Part shown: one piece after another, positions 32,214 through 43,086 of the stretch
How positions within the stretch are numbered: the first letter of the stretch is position 1
How the letters are laid out: the number at the start of each line of letters is the position of its first letter
Origin: Trichopria drosophilae
Lineage: Eukaryota; Arthropoda; Insecta; Hymenoptera; Diapriidae
Direction: 5' to 3'
Assembly: GCA_030407085.1 (NCBI GenBank)
Contig: CM059584.1
Coordinates: 63,689,501 to 63,753,500 of the forward strand
Length of the DNA: 64,000 nucleotides
Made by a program: the position numbers and the translations under genes
Notes under the pieces: model-generated
What the model saw: the letters and a program-made list of their open reading frames with translations, nothing else
What the model was told of the DNA's origin: nothing
Database searches by the model: none

Positions 32214-32619
32214 TCAAATTGTCCCTATTTGCCCCCTGGATGCCCCCCTTCGTGTCGAACAACTTTCATCCGACAACTTTTTTGATTCTGTGCATAGTTC
32301 TCGAGGTATTTCAATGTCTTCAGATAAATTTGGATTTTTATCGATTACAGCGCCACCTGTGAACCAAAATGCAATATCTCCTAGGTCAAATTGCTGTACT
32401 TTTTTCCGGAGAATCCAAATCTGCAATAAAAACTGGGGGTTCCTATTTAAGTTTTATTGTTTTTGCCCCCACTCCACCCCCAGGGGATGGGGGAGGGGGT
32501 AAATTTAATTATCACTGGATGCCCCCCTTCGTGTCGAACAACTTTCATGCGACAACTTTTTTGATTCTGTGCATAGTTCTCGAGATATTTCGATGTCTTC
32601 AGATAAATCGGCCACCCTG
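32214..32619 (-). repeat. Right terminal inverted repeat with duplicated module
   Basis: Reverse-complement counterpart of 29636-30125, two modules, ending CGGCCACCCTG then TA. Confidence 0.85.
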
Positions 32620-32701
32620 TATATAGTTTTCCAAAGTATTTGCGATTTGTACGAAATCATGCTACATTCTCTTCTTCGCATTAATTTCAATTTCTTATTA
32701 A

Positions 32702-33036
32702 CCACTTCGGCGGCGAGGCGGTCCAAATGGCGTCGCGTGTGCCGGTGACAAAAGCGGCGAAAATAGTAGAAATGGCTATCCTACTTAAACTCGCTTTGCA
32801 AAGTTTGTAGACGTATTGAAGTTTAGAAAACCATAATAGTACTTACTACGTTTTAATGTCATGGAACACGAATATGTAAAAAAAAATTTTTTAATTAAGT
32901 TTTGAATAGTTTTTTTTGAATGCAAATGTCGTCAATTTTTAATTCTTTTGTGAGAACACTACTTTGCAAAGCAAGTTTAAGAAGGACGCTCACCGGCTCG
33001 CGCGATGCCATTTGGAACGCCTCGCCGCCGAAGTGG
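32702..33036. mobile_element. piggyBac-type MITE, 335 bp, TTAA target
   Basis: Ends are CCACTTCGGCGGCGAGGCG and its reverse complement CGCCTCGCCGCCGAAGTGG, each touching TTAA (32698-32701 and 33037-33040). The inverted similarity continues inward (ACTTTGCAAAGC region at about 32800 and 32950). TTAA duplication is the hallmark of piggyBac-type transposition. No coding sequence is present, so it would need a transposase supplied in trans. Its left edge is only 80 bp from the DD41D element. Confidence 0.9.
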
Positions 33037-33254
33037 TTAATATTATGACCCATGTCCTCACCACCTAGGAGGTAGGGTACATTCGGCGCGGTTTTACTAA
33101 AAGTAGAAATCTGAAATATTGTTTGTGTATAGGCAGTGAATAAATTTGAGACATTTAAGTATGTTAAATTAGTGACATTTAATATTTTTATTCAAGTAGT
33201 TTTAATTAAATATTTAATACAGATGCAACACTGTTGCCGAAACTTGAAACTGTC

Positions 33255-34225
33255 GAGAGTCAACTAGTCCTTAATACTCGTTCATTTACTAACAGCTTTC
33301 AGTTATATTATAAAATTATACCAATATTTGGTGGTACAATCATATTTACGTCCAAATGGCTTCTATAGTTTCTTAGATGTATGAAAATTGAAAATGATTT
33401 ACAACAACATCTTGAAAATGTCGAAAAGATCGTTAACGGATTTTTTTTCTATAAATATTCCAGCCCTTTCTGCCCTCTGCGGCTAACAATTTTTTCTATG
33501 ACGGATATGTTTTAGATTTCTATAAGACATCCTTTAGATGTATCGAAATAGTAATTTTCGTATCAAGGGCGTAAAAAAACGTATGCTCCCGTAGGGGATC
33601 ACAGCGACCGAGGGGCTGGCGAAGATTCAATTTTTTCAGTGTAGACGTTAGTTTTCAGTGCAACCCCTCGGTGAGGGGGGGACGAGACGTCGAAATTTTC
33701 TGAAAAACAATAGGATAATTTTTTTGCCGAGGTGACCAAATTCAATACATCCTCAGACAATAGTCATAAGCATTTTAAGACAGTTTATATGGCATTATCG
33801 TTAACTTTAGGAAGAAAATGCATAGAACCTTTTTGGTATAGAATTTAATGCTCTATCTTTTTTGTTTGAAACATTTTTTTAAGAAAAATTGTATTTTCAC
33901 AAAATACATGCAAAAAACTACGAAGAAACGTAATTGGGGCTAATGTTATTTAGTAATGGACGGATGGGTCTGCGCCAAAATCTAATCAGATATAAGTTAT
34001 ACGTTATACGTATTAAAAAAAATGATGCCGTTCCGCTTATCCGTACGTGAGTTATTGGGAGACAATAAAAACAGACGTACGTACGTACAAGATCAAAGAT
34101 ACAAATTTTTGTATTGTTGATTTGGGCTCCTTAGGGTCTGAAACGTCGACATTTGATGAAAAACCTTAGAGTAATTTTTATGTTCGAGGTGATCAAATTC
34201 AATACTTCATCCAGACCTAGGTCTG
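33255..34225 (+). repeat. Unnamed ~1-kb dispersed repeat, copy A
   Basis: It shares an ordered series of blocks with 35530-36625: TACTCGTTCATTTACTAACA, ATCAAGGGCGTAAAA, CGAGGGGCTGGCGAAGA, GACAATAGTCATAAGCATTT, ACGTACGTACAAGATCA and TTCAATACTTCATCCAGACC. Copy A and copy B are in direct orientation, about 2.3 kb apart. Neither has protein motifs. The phrase TTATCCGTACGTGAGTTATT resembles non-coding terminal regions of unclassified insect repeats. Confidence 0.8.
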
Positions 34226-34229
34226 GGTC

Positions 34230-34460
34230 GAAGTAAAATATTTTGAAAAAAAAAAATTATGTACTTTGGGTACAAAAAAAAAATATTAAAATTATAATTT
34301 TTAAATAAATAAATAAAAAACTTATATTATTAATCTTTTAAACACATATTATTAAATTTAAATATTTCCTACACAACTATTGTAGGAAACATTTTTTTCT
34401 AACATCAATAGATTTCAAGACAAAATTATTGAAAAACATGACCAAAAAATTCAATTAACA
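34230..34460. repeat. Inverted partner of 29165-29495
   Basis: Reverse complement of the 29165-29495 repeat, following copy A directly. It includes TACTTTGGGTAC and CTATTGTAGGAAACATTTTT. Confidence 0.7.
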
Positions 34461-35529
34461 ATATCTTGCAAAATAATTGAAATATTCAAAAATCCGCAAA
34501 TGAACTTCAAGTACACCAGACATCAAAGTGCCCCATTATGACCAAAATCTGAGACCCAAAGTTTGTCCTCTAAATGGAATATCCCAAATGCTTTGTTAAG
34601 AAATGACAATTCCTCATTTCTTAATGGTTCTCAAAAACGATTGATGTAAAGATCTGATGGGGCTAACAACCTATAGGAGATCCACAATAGTTTTACTTCG
34701 AGATTTCTTTTGGGTACGCTCTGTTCGAGTTCTTTTAATATCTCTGTTACGGGTTTCCCGCGGCTGTTCTTATATGCGGCCAATAAGAAGTGAAAAATTG
34801 CCTGTTATGTCCGCACAACAAAATTCACAGCTATCAGCATACAATGCCATAGGTATAATTCTACATTATATAGAGCAATGTCCATTGCATATTTTCCAAA
34901 TTTGGTCTTGTCAATGATTTCTCCGCGTGCCATGTTTTGGATATGAAATATTTTAAATTGTCCTTTTAACATAATATCAAAAATGCACGTGATTTGATAT
35001 TGAATAACGTCTTCAATATCACATCAGTAGTCTTCTGCAGGCCGTGGAGGACATTCTATTTAAAAGCTTGCATCGACACAAGACTTCAAATATTTTAAAT
35101 TGTCCATTTAAAATAATATCAAAAATTCATGAGATTTGATATTTTATTATAAAATATTTTATTTTTTCCATTTAAGATATGCAACTTCGAGCATCGGAAC
35201 TGGTCTGTAAGTCCTTTAAACATTTTTTTATTACAACTTGAAAAAAGGAGATTCATTCTATGTAATATAAGAAAAATTAAGGTAAAATCTCTAACTCAAA
35301 AATACAAAAATGAATGAGTTTCTGAAAATTCAGTAAGAAAAAGAAAGAATAAATATCGAAAACATATAAGTAGTAAATTAATACAAATTATTTCATTTAA
35401 TAACCAACTTTTCAGTATGCTTACGATTATATTAATTTTTTTCTGTAGCTAAAAGTACAATGTTTTCAAAATAAAAACTAGCGTTGGCGTGATGCCTCGC
35501 TCGCTTCGCTCGCTCAGAAACTTCGACCC
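34461..35529. other. No gene seen; short duplicated segment
   Basis: No convincing ORF. A ~55-bp segment with AAATATTTTAAATTGTCC and AATATCAAAAAT occurs at about 34945 and again at about 35090. CGCTCGCTTCGCTCGCTC at about 35500 is a short simple repeat next to copy B. Confidence 0.45.
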
Positions 35530-36625
35530 AGTAGAGAGTCGACTATTCCTTAATACTCGTTTGTTTACTAACAGCTTTCAATTATATTATAAAATTATAT
35601 TGATATTTGGGGGTCCAATCATATTTAGGTCCAAGTGGCTTCGATAGATATGTTACAACAATATAGTGTTTCTTATATGTATGAAAATTGAAAATGAGCA
35701 TTTTCAAAACTTCGACCCCGACAACAGGCCAGCCGAAGTATTAATAATTAAAAGCAAAACACTTACTTCAAGCACTTGTATTGTAATAGACTATGTGATG
35801 TATATTACATGTTTGCAGTGTTTTACTAATTACTGTATGTATCATTATGATCTTATATATACAGTATATATACATATAATTCGTCAAAGATATCTTGAAA
35901 GTGTCGAAAAGATCTCTGACGGATATCTTTTAGATACTATAAGACATCTTTTAGATATATCAAAATAGTTATTTTCGTATCAAGGGCGTAAAAGAACTTA
36001 TGCGTCCATAGGTGATCACCGCTCCCGAGGGGCTGGCGAAGACTACCTCTGGGGGTAGGGGGTCAAAACGTCAAAATTTGATGAAAAACTATAGGGTAAT
36101 TTTTTTACCGAGGTGACCAAATTCAATACTTTTTCAGACAATAGTCATAAGCATTTTAAACCAGTTTTTATGTCATTATCGTTGACTTTAGGAAGAAAAT
36201 GCATACATCCTTTTTTGTAGAGAATTTCATGCTCTATCTTTTTTGTTTGAAACATTTTTTAATAAAATTTGTATTTTTCAAAATAAATGCAAAAAACTAC
36301 GAAGAAACTTAATTGGGGCTAATTTTTTTTAGTAATAGACTGATGGATCTGCGCCAAAATCTGATCAGATCTAAGTTATGCCAAGACGCGTATTTTAAAA
36401 AAAAATTTATGTCATTACGCTTATCCGTTCGCGAGATATCGCGAGACAAAAAAACGGGACGTACGGACGTACGTACGTACAAGATCACGGACACAAATTT
36501 TTGTATGGTTGATTTGGGTTCCTTGGGGTCTGAAACGTCGACATTTGATGAATAACTATAGGATAATTTTTATGCCCGAAGTGACCAAATTCAATACTTC
36601 ATCCAGACTTAGTCTGGGCCGAAGT
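35530..36625 (+). repeat. Unnamed ~1-kb dispersed repeat, copy B
   Basis: Direct repeat of copy A, with about 150 bp of extra sequence near 35650-35900. A plus-strand frame at 36313-36555 covers the conserved ACGTACGTACGTAC part, but the matching part of copy A is not open, so it is not a conserved gene. Confidence 0.8.
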
Positions 36626-36760
36626 AATTATGGTCAAAACTAATTCTACGAGTAGTAAAAGTCCCGTATATTTTTCTTTATAATTTTCCACATTAGTATT
36701 TTGTTCATGGATTCGAGTTTTTAAACGTCTTTCAATTTTTTCTATTATACGCGTTTACAT

Positions 36761-37090
36761 TTAATTTTTTATGTACAATACTTTGTATTGATGTATAAGT
36801 ATTTTGTCAGATACATTTTTTATTGAAGGAATACTTATAGATGCTAAAAAGTTGTTGTAATTTTTTGGATTAAAAGTAGTGTAGATTTTGTGTATATGTT
36901 TTTTAATTAAATCATTGATTGTATACAATGGGTAGCCATTATCAATTAAAATCGTTTTAGTAATATTTAAGTTTTTCTTAAGATATTTTATGATACATAA
37001 TTAAATAGCATTATCCATAAGCTCTTCCTATTTTGTAAGCCAGCGGATGATAAGAATAAAGATTGAGATATTCCATAAAAAGTTTTTTAA
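36761..37090 (-). pseudogene. Penelope-like retroelement, C-terminal RT fragment
   Basis: On the minus strand a frame ending with TAA at 36761 reads ILIDNGYPLYTINDLIKKHI and SISIPSIKNVSDKI. Slightly upstream, in another frame, YSYHPLAYKIGRA is seen. The order 'xYSxHPLxxK ... NGYP ... I ... P(Y/S)I' is what I know from the thumb end of Penelope-like reverse transcriptases. The GIY-YIG nuclease that would follow is absent, and the upstream RT core is not seen. A small frame-shifted relic. Confidence 0.65.
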
Positions 37091-37094
37091 TGGT

Positions 37095-37800
37095 ACCAGA
37101 CACTTGACAAAATATCATCGCTATTGATGATTAAAACGTCTAAAATGTTTATGTGTAAATAAATTGTTTAAACTTAATCATATTATAATTATGTACAATA
37201 TTGTTAATCAATATCTTCCTAAGTGTGATCATCTCTTAAATATGTAAATCTATATTTTGTTAAATAAAGTATTATTATTATAATTATAAATAGTATAGAA
37301 ATTTCAACGCAAAACAAACTTCACAGAAAATTACGAAAACAGTGCCAACTTTCCGGATTTCATATAGTGAAAATCAAATGATTTGAATGAGATCAATTCT
37401 TTTCTGCGAACTTGGTTAATTTGATAAAAAAATAGTTTCTGTACCATAGTAAATATAAAACATGGGTGGCATGAGTCGAACTACGCTACGTTCCTACTTA
37501 CTATTAATCGACTAATCTTTTTTATTTAATTTACCGAACTGTCATAAACTCTACCGTCAAGATTTTGCACGATATAAAGATTGCGAAATCCAAAAACGCA
37601 AAGCTCGGAATTTCGCCATGATCAACAGTTCTCCTTATAACGGTTCCGAATCGAATCCAAGGTTCAGAGCCGTATCCTAAATAATTAGCGCATTTGTATA
37701 CGTACCCCCGCCCCAACCTTTACCGCCCGAATAAGAACCACTGGAACGACATTTCCATATAAAAAATAAGCGCCATAATTCACAGCCCCTCCTTCCCTAT
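37095..37800. other. No gene seen
   Basis: AT-rich DNA followed by a less AT-rich stretch (37540-37800). A 61-codon minus frame at 37531-37716 has no recognisable motif. It may be the decayed downstream part of the piggyBac copy, but I find no supporting motif. Confidence 0.35.
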
Positions 37801-37805
37801 TAACC

Positions 37806-38363
37806 CTAAATAACACGAACTCGCCAAGCTGCATCATTTTCATCTTTATCCTTCATTTTAGAATATTTCAAATTTCTCTTTATTTCAAGAAATCAATCAC
37901 GACTCAAAGCTGATCTAACAATCGGACACTCTAGCAAAGAACTAGTATACCAATAGTCTTTCTCAGATGTTCTTGTATTAAAGGTACTTAGAATTATTAT
38001 ACCTATAAATTTATTTGGGTCGGTCATTGTAATAAGAAGATCGTTTTCAGCAAATGCTTCAATTATATATTGCTTCATGTCCTTAGAGACAAATATCTCA
38101 AATATCTCTGTAGACGACACATTGCGTATCGCGTTCTTTTCTTTGTCTTTTAATAAATTCTGATTCTCGGGAAAAATGTCAACTGGATTTTCACCAATAA
38201 CCCAGTGGAATTTGTGATCATTTTCCAAATGTTTTTGCGTATCCGAATAACTTTCGAAAACTTTTCGATAAGACAAGGCAACGTGATGACTTGATGGCAA
38301 TTCAATGTCAGTATCACTACCGCTGTTATCTTCAGACTGATCGAAATCTATATCTGAATCCAT
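37806..38363 (-). pseudogene. piggyBac transposase, N-terminal fragment
   Basis: The ATG at 38363 starts an acidic region (MDSDIDFDQSEDNSGSDTDI), then the piggyBac domain start with EIFEIFVSKDMKQYIIE, NKFIGIIILSTFNTRTSEKD and LLECPIVRSALSRD. At 37893 a TGA stands where the family has Arg (CGA to TGA). The same frame then continues for 32 codons (FLEIKRNLKY...) to a TAG at 37806. The fragment therefore covers only about 185 of roughly 550-600 residues and lacks the catalytic Asp residues. Upstream, the frame is open to 38490 without an ATG. Confidence 0.85.
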
Positions 38364-39169
38364 CCCATTTGGTAAAATAGCTATATCGATTACATCATTA
38401 TTTTCAAAGATTTCAGTACGCTCATCTTGTAAAATTGTTGAAACTCCTTTTCCTTTCGAACCTTGATTCTCGGTCCTAGCACGTTTTCGAAATTACATTT
38501 TACAACATATAAATGTAATATATCAGAAACATCACTTTTAAAGCATTTATTATAGCCAATTTAGAGGATTCCTTATCAACTTGCCGCTGTGCGATTTCGC
38601 TTGCGAAAAAGAATTCACACGGAACATCTGACTACTGATAAAATTAGTTCCCGTGCAGTTTTACTGAGTATGGCGAGTGGGCATATAAATCGTTCTACAT
38701 ATTACAGTATGAAACGCACAGTCGTTTCTAATTACATCGTTTACATAAATGTTAGTATAAATATTTCTGTTTTACGTCATTACAAACGCAACAATCGTAA
38801 AAAACGGTGTAAATCTACTTATTCTAATACGGTATTAATAGTAGGAAAAATGTTAAAAACTTAAATCTTTGATTTTCTCCTGTTACAAACTGTACTAAAA
38901 TAAGTGGCATTTTACCACTTTTTGTGATTATTGAATTTGATTTAACGTATAACGAAAATATTCCCACTGCAATATTTCTGGAAAAGATGTAGTTACAAAA
39001 AAGTATACGTTTTATACAAAATATATATGAACGCGGTAGATCGATTTATACCGTTATTCGGCTTGTCTCTTCAATTTTTGTAGAAATTGATTTTGGTTTG
39101 CATTATGACTAAGAACGCGCTTCCAAATTTGAAGAATATCACATTGTTAATTTGATTTTACGGTGAGTA
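38364..39169. other. No gene seen
   Basis: The first 130 bp are in-frame with the piggyBac fragment (possible lost N-terminus). The remainder is AT-rich, with no motif recognised. Confidence 0.4.
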
Positions 39170-39530
39170 TTTTTACGAAAATCCATTAATATTTAATAAA
39201 TGTCATCCGCCATATTCGATCCGCCATTTTGAATTTAGAAAATCTGACCACATATTCGTAATCAGCGACCACGAAAACCATTCAGTGACCAGTTTTAAGA
39301 AAATTCGTTAATATTTTTAAAATGCCATCCACAATTTTAGATCCGCCATTTTGAATCCGCCATTTTGAATTTTGAAAATCTGACCCCATATTTGTAATCA
39401 GCGACCCTGAAAATCTTTGGATGACCATTTTTTAAGAAAATCCGTTAACACTTTAAAAATGCCATCCGCCATTTTGGATCCGCCATTTTGAATTTTGAAA
39501 ATCTGACCCCATATTTGTAATTGCGACTCG
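39170..39530. repeat. Three tandem units of the GCGACCCC-type repeat
   Basis: Units begin at about 39172, 39295 and 39427 (TTTTAAGAAAATCCGTTAA), each containing CATCCGCCATTTTGGATCCG, AATTTTGAAAATCTGACC and TAATCAGCGACC. The same family occurs as an inverted pair at 14625-15590. Confidence 0.85.
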
Positions 39531-40156
39531 AGAAACGTACATTTACAGTTATTGAGCAATTGCCGATTTCAAAACAGCAATCGGTTGGCTAAGAATTAAA
39601 TAATATACACATTTTTTACTTTGGGCATCATTTTTAAATCGCTGTTTTGAAATTTTGAAAAATCGCAGGTACCATTTTGAAGCTGAAACATTTTGAACGC
39701 GATATTTTGCTTTTCCGAGTCCTCTGCGTTGCAGTTTCCGTGTGTAAATTGACGATTTATGAAAAAAATATTTACAAATTTCGCGTTTAAAAAAAAACAG
39801 CTCTATCTTTTTTTGGAAAGAGTTTTGGACCAATTCTGTTTACAGAATCTGAAAGAGCAGTCCTTTTACGTAAGAAAGATTGGGTGCAGATTTTTTTCTT
39901 GGCCATAACATTATCCAATATCGCGCTGAATTTGGCGTTCAAAAATTGTCCGTCCCAAATCCGCAAATTCTATAAGAAATATAATGAAGTTTATTCCTCC
40001 TAACGCATAATTGCAAAATGTTTATGTCCATCCGAAATAAGTTTAATATATTGTCTGAAAATAAGCTAATACCATCTAATAATACAGCTGGTATCCATTT
40101 TGTGGATCATTTGTTTTATAAATACTTGTGCGATAGATAAAATATTTGCATGTACC
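39531..40156 (-). other. No coding sequence seen; probable Dpr intron
   Basis: No motif recognised apart from a 94-codon Lys/Phe-rich minus frame at 39549-39833. It lies directly downstream of the splice donor of the Dpr exon, so it is most likely intron. Confidence 0.5.
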
Positions 40157-40283
40157 TGGTGATTATGAGTCCAGTATATAGCTGGAGGCGGTTCTGGACT
40201 ATGCTCAACGATGCAGGTTAAGTTCATTGTACTTCCTCGGTTTATGTATACATCCGGACCACCCAAGATTGTTGTTATAGGTT
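40157..40283 (-). CDS. dpr: Exon of a Dpr-type immunoglobulin-domain gene
   Basis: A 127-bp exon on the minus strand. An acceptor (CCCCTTTTTCAG) precedes 40283 and a donor (CACCAG then GTACAT) follows 40157. The coding part reads ILGGPDVYINRGSTMNLTC, then IVEHSPEPPPAIYWTHNHQ. This is the A-B-C strand part of the second Ig domain of Dpr (defective proboscis extension response) proteins, neuronal surface receptors that pair with DIP proteins. The Ig Cys (LTC) and Trp (YW) are present. The exon is in phase and intact. I found no further exons in the window, so the gene must span long introns filled with transposons, to the right (5') and to the left (3'). Confidence 0.88.
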
Positions 40284-40680
40284 CTGAAAAAGGGGATGTA
40301 ATATCTATGAATGCAAGAACTAAAAGTAAGTTACTAATTCATGGTTTTAATTGCAAGATTATATATCAATTGTACAACAGACACTTCTGATATTGTTGTA
40401 TTGAACAAGTGGTTTTTCCCTAATTTACAATTAATGTCATTTCAAAGAAACTCTTCAATACATGAGTATCATCGTAAACAGAAATCACATTAATCCAGTA
40501 TATGGAAAATAATGCGTGATAAACTGTCTGAAAAAATGAAACTAATGTTCTAATTTATTACACATGGAATTTGAAAGCAGTAGAAATTACTGTCAGAATA
40601 AGCAGAAGTAATAAAGTATAACTGTAGAATAGGACGTTTTTGTATCTCTTTCTTCTTCATATTTGGTAATTAACCCCATC

Positions 40681-40727
40681 TCTCCCTCCTTCTCTCTCTC
40701 TCTTTTTCTCTCTCTCTCTCCCTCCGT
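40681..40727. repeat. (CT)n microsatellite
   Basis: Pyrimidine run of CT, CCT and T4-5 units. It abuts the start of the non-LTR remnant at 40741. Confidence 0.9.
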
Positions 40728-40740
40728 GAAACTCGCCAAT

Positions 40741-41067
40741 ATTTACGACACTAAGACTATGTGGAAGAAATTGCAAAATCGCGATCTCGTGGCTTTGAAT
40801 AAATCTTCTAAATTTTTATGATGTTCGCTTAATGAACTTAACTCCTTCCACACGGCTGCCGTTACTCCTTACATTGATATACTGTACTAACATTCTGATG
40901 AAGTACTACATCGCGGAGATTTCAATGATAATAGATTTTTCTTTGCTAATGTTACCAACGAGAATGTAGCCGCTTGCCTAACAGCAGCGAGGTCTGAAGC
41001 TTGTGGCTTTGATTCGATACCTATCAGCTTCTGCACTAAACCGGTTCCCGTTATTGCCCCTCACTTA
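40741..41067 (+). pseudogene. Split non-LTR element D, 5' piece (RT start)
   Basis: Frame with TKTMWKKLQNRDLV, then after a stop FFFANVTNENVAACLTAARS and GFDSIPISF, ending PVIAPHL at 41067. This is the region before and at the start of the reverse transcriptase of CR1/jockey-type non-LTR elements. At 41065-41067 (TTA) it is interrupted. The frame resumes at 61583 with VHLFNKSL, giving the expected PHLVHLFNKSL. One internal stop lies near 40888. No endonuclease remains upstream. Confidence 0.75.
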
Positions 41068-41101
41068 CAAGGGGACGCTCAGGTCAGTACATCACCGATT
41101 A
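41068..41101 (+). repeat. Left 34-bp terminal inverted repeat
   Basis: Matches the reverse complement of 61546-61579 except for two C/T differences. It is preceded by TTA. Confidence 0.85.
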
Positions 41102-41460
41102 CACAGGCCCACAAAAAATCTGACGTATTTTGAGCTGCTAATCACGAATCTGCAATTAAAAACGGGGGTTGCTGGCAGATTTCAGATATAACCTCAAAAA
41201 ATCAGAAAAAAATAGCTTTTATAAAAAAAGGTACAAATATGACTTGTTTCGGTAAAGTCTGCAATTTTTGTATTTTGATAGGCTGAATGTAAATCTGCAG
41301 CAAAGAATGACGGCCGCTAGGCGAGTTTCCCACATAACCTCAAAAAACCTTAAAAAATTTTTTTTGTAGCGATATTGGCTTAAAAGAAAAAGAATATGAC
41401 TTATCTGAAGTTGGGAACATATTAGATAGTTAGTTTAGAGTGTAGTATGTAAACGTATTC
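41102..41460. repeat. Left subterminal repeat region
   Basis: Two related ~150-bp units carry CATAACCTCAAAAAA and an ATATGACTT end. The first unit is the reverse complement of 58010-58195 (ACGTATTTTGAGCTGC, AACGGGGG, GCAGATTTCAGA). The second unit is repeated directly at 46955-47050, beyond LINE A, which fits LINE A having inserted into this region. Confidence 0.75.
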
Positions 41461-41507
41461 GTCACCTAGACGGCTTCTAGCATCCATTGTGCCCTGCTTT
41501 CCACCTA

Positions 41508-42314
41508 TCACTCCTTCTTCTCATCCTCGTGGTACTCTATTCCCCTCTTTAAACCAGCCAGATTGTTCAATGAATTTTTCATGGCTGACAGAGTATAATC
41601 CGCCGCTTCCCCTAGATCCTCTAAAGTGTGGCAGCCGAAGTTCTTCCTCCTTGCTACATACAAGCTCGGACATTCGCATATGAGTTGTTGGATTGTCTCC
41701 TCCATCGGTTTACCGCAGCTTCGACATAGGTCGTTTTCTTTGGCGCCCATTCTCCGTGCATGCCTGCCTATCAGGCAATTTCCGGTTGTTGCACCCACAA
41801 GTATTCTTACGTGTGCCTTTTTCCAATTCAAAAGAATTTTGCTTCTGCCTTCGTCATAGGTTGGCCACGAAATTCTCGCATGAAAACAGTCTCCCCGTTC
41901 CTGCCAGCGTTTTCCAGTTTTGTTCAGGGTAAACCGATCTATCTTCCCCTTTATAACTTCCAGGGGGATCCCCACTTCCATCATCCTGTTTGGATTTTGC
42001 ATTTTGATGCCCTCCTTTGCTAGTTTATCAGCGTCTTCACTTCCGCTTATGCGACTATGTGCTGGAACCCAGCACAGGTTTATTTTAAGCTTTTCACCTA
42101 CTTTGTTTAGCATTTCAATTCCTCTCTTCACTAAACTCGATCTTATCATGTCAACCGTCAGCCTTTTGAGCGCTGTCTTGCTGTCTGTGTAGATCGTTAT
42201 TTCTTTATTCTGCTCTGCCTTTAACTGTATCAGTTCGCAGACTCTGACAATAGCTGACAACTCTGCTTGTATTGCATTCGTTGTCGGGATCTTTAATGAC
42301 TCCGTTATTTCCAT
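41508..42314 (-). pseudogene. LINE A ORF2: RNase H and C-terminal zinc domain
   Basis: The 268-codon frame starts inside RNase H (AIQAELSAIVRVCELIQ) and continues with ITIYTDSKTAL and CWVPAHSRISGSEDADKLA. These are the Glu, Asp and His-loop parts of RNase H. The C-terminus has LIGRHARRMGAKENDLCRSC then CECPSL, the Cys/His motif that follows RT in many LINEs. The upstream first Asp (TDGS) lies in the preceding, separate frame. Confidence 0.9.
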
Positions 42315-42352
42315 GTCCTTAGCATAAATGCCTATGCTTGCACACTCTTTTC

Positions 42353-42796
42353 CTACTGAGCCATCCGTATATACTTCAACGGTTTCGTTAAGGGGGTATT
42401 TCCGTCTATCCAGTCTTCTGCCGTTGTCATTTCCACGGAGTATCTCCTTAGGAAGTTCAACTCTGGGACTATATAATCTGTATTACGCAACGGTTCGCAG
42501 ACCCCAAATTCAGTCAGGATCGCGCTGTGTGTTTCATTGAAAGGTTTCCAGCATTTCGATTCATTGAGTCGAAGGGCACTCTTAGCCGCTGCTCCTTTTA
42601 TAAATAAGTCTAGAGGTTCCAGATGGAGGATTGTCTCCTTCGCGGAGGTAGGCGTTGAATGCAATGCTCCTGCGATCCCCAAACAGGCTAGTCTCTGTAC
42701 TTTTATCAGTTTCTTTAGGTATGTGGATTTTTCCACCACTCTCCACCACACGCTCGATCCATACGTAAGAATCGATCTTATTACTGCTTTATACAT
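42353..42796 (-). pseudogene. LINE A ORF2: RT thumb and connection
   Basis: The frame reads MYKAVIRSILTYGSSVWW, LIKVQRLACLGIAGALHSTP and ILHLEPLDLFIKGAAAKSALR. This is the standard thumb region of LOA/I/jockey RTs (a Tyr-Gly-x-x-x-Trp box followed by a helix with TP/S). Frame changes separate it from the RT palm and from RNase H. Confidence 0.85.
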
Positions 42797-43086
42797 CCAG
42801 TGTATTAGTCTGGGTCCCAGACCCTACTTCCTATCGAATGTCTTTTTGCAGGAATAGAATGCGTTTAGCGCCTTCCTAATCCTTTCCTCGACATTCTTTT
42901 TCCAGGTTAGCTTGGAGTCCAGTATTATCCCCAGATATCTCACACTGTTCGAAAGTTGCAATTCCTTGCCTTCCAACCTCGGTAGCCGAAAGTTTGGAAT
43001 CTTGTATTTCCTAGTGAATAGGACTAGTTCTGGTTTGTCTGGATTTATACCCAGTCCACAGTTCCTGACCTATTCTCTAAGCGTCT

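Larger units (their letters stand above)
29636..32619 (-). mobile_element. DD41D Tc1/mariner-type DNA transposon, 2984 bp
   Basis: Terminal sequence CAGGGTGGCCGATTTATCTG at 29636 is matched by its reverse complement ending at 32619, flanked by TA on both sides (29634-29635, 32620-32621). Inside each end a ~245-bp module is present twice in tandem (29636-30125 left, 32214-32619 right), so the terminal inverted repeats are long and internally repeated. Between them one transposase gene lies on the minus strand. The element is complete in length but the gene has a frameshift. Confidence 0.9.

Noticed and set aside
36313..36555. 80-codon plus frame with a basic middle as a conserved small protein.
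   Set aside because: The homologous part of repeat copy A (34000-34200) is not open in the same frame, so the frame is not conserved.
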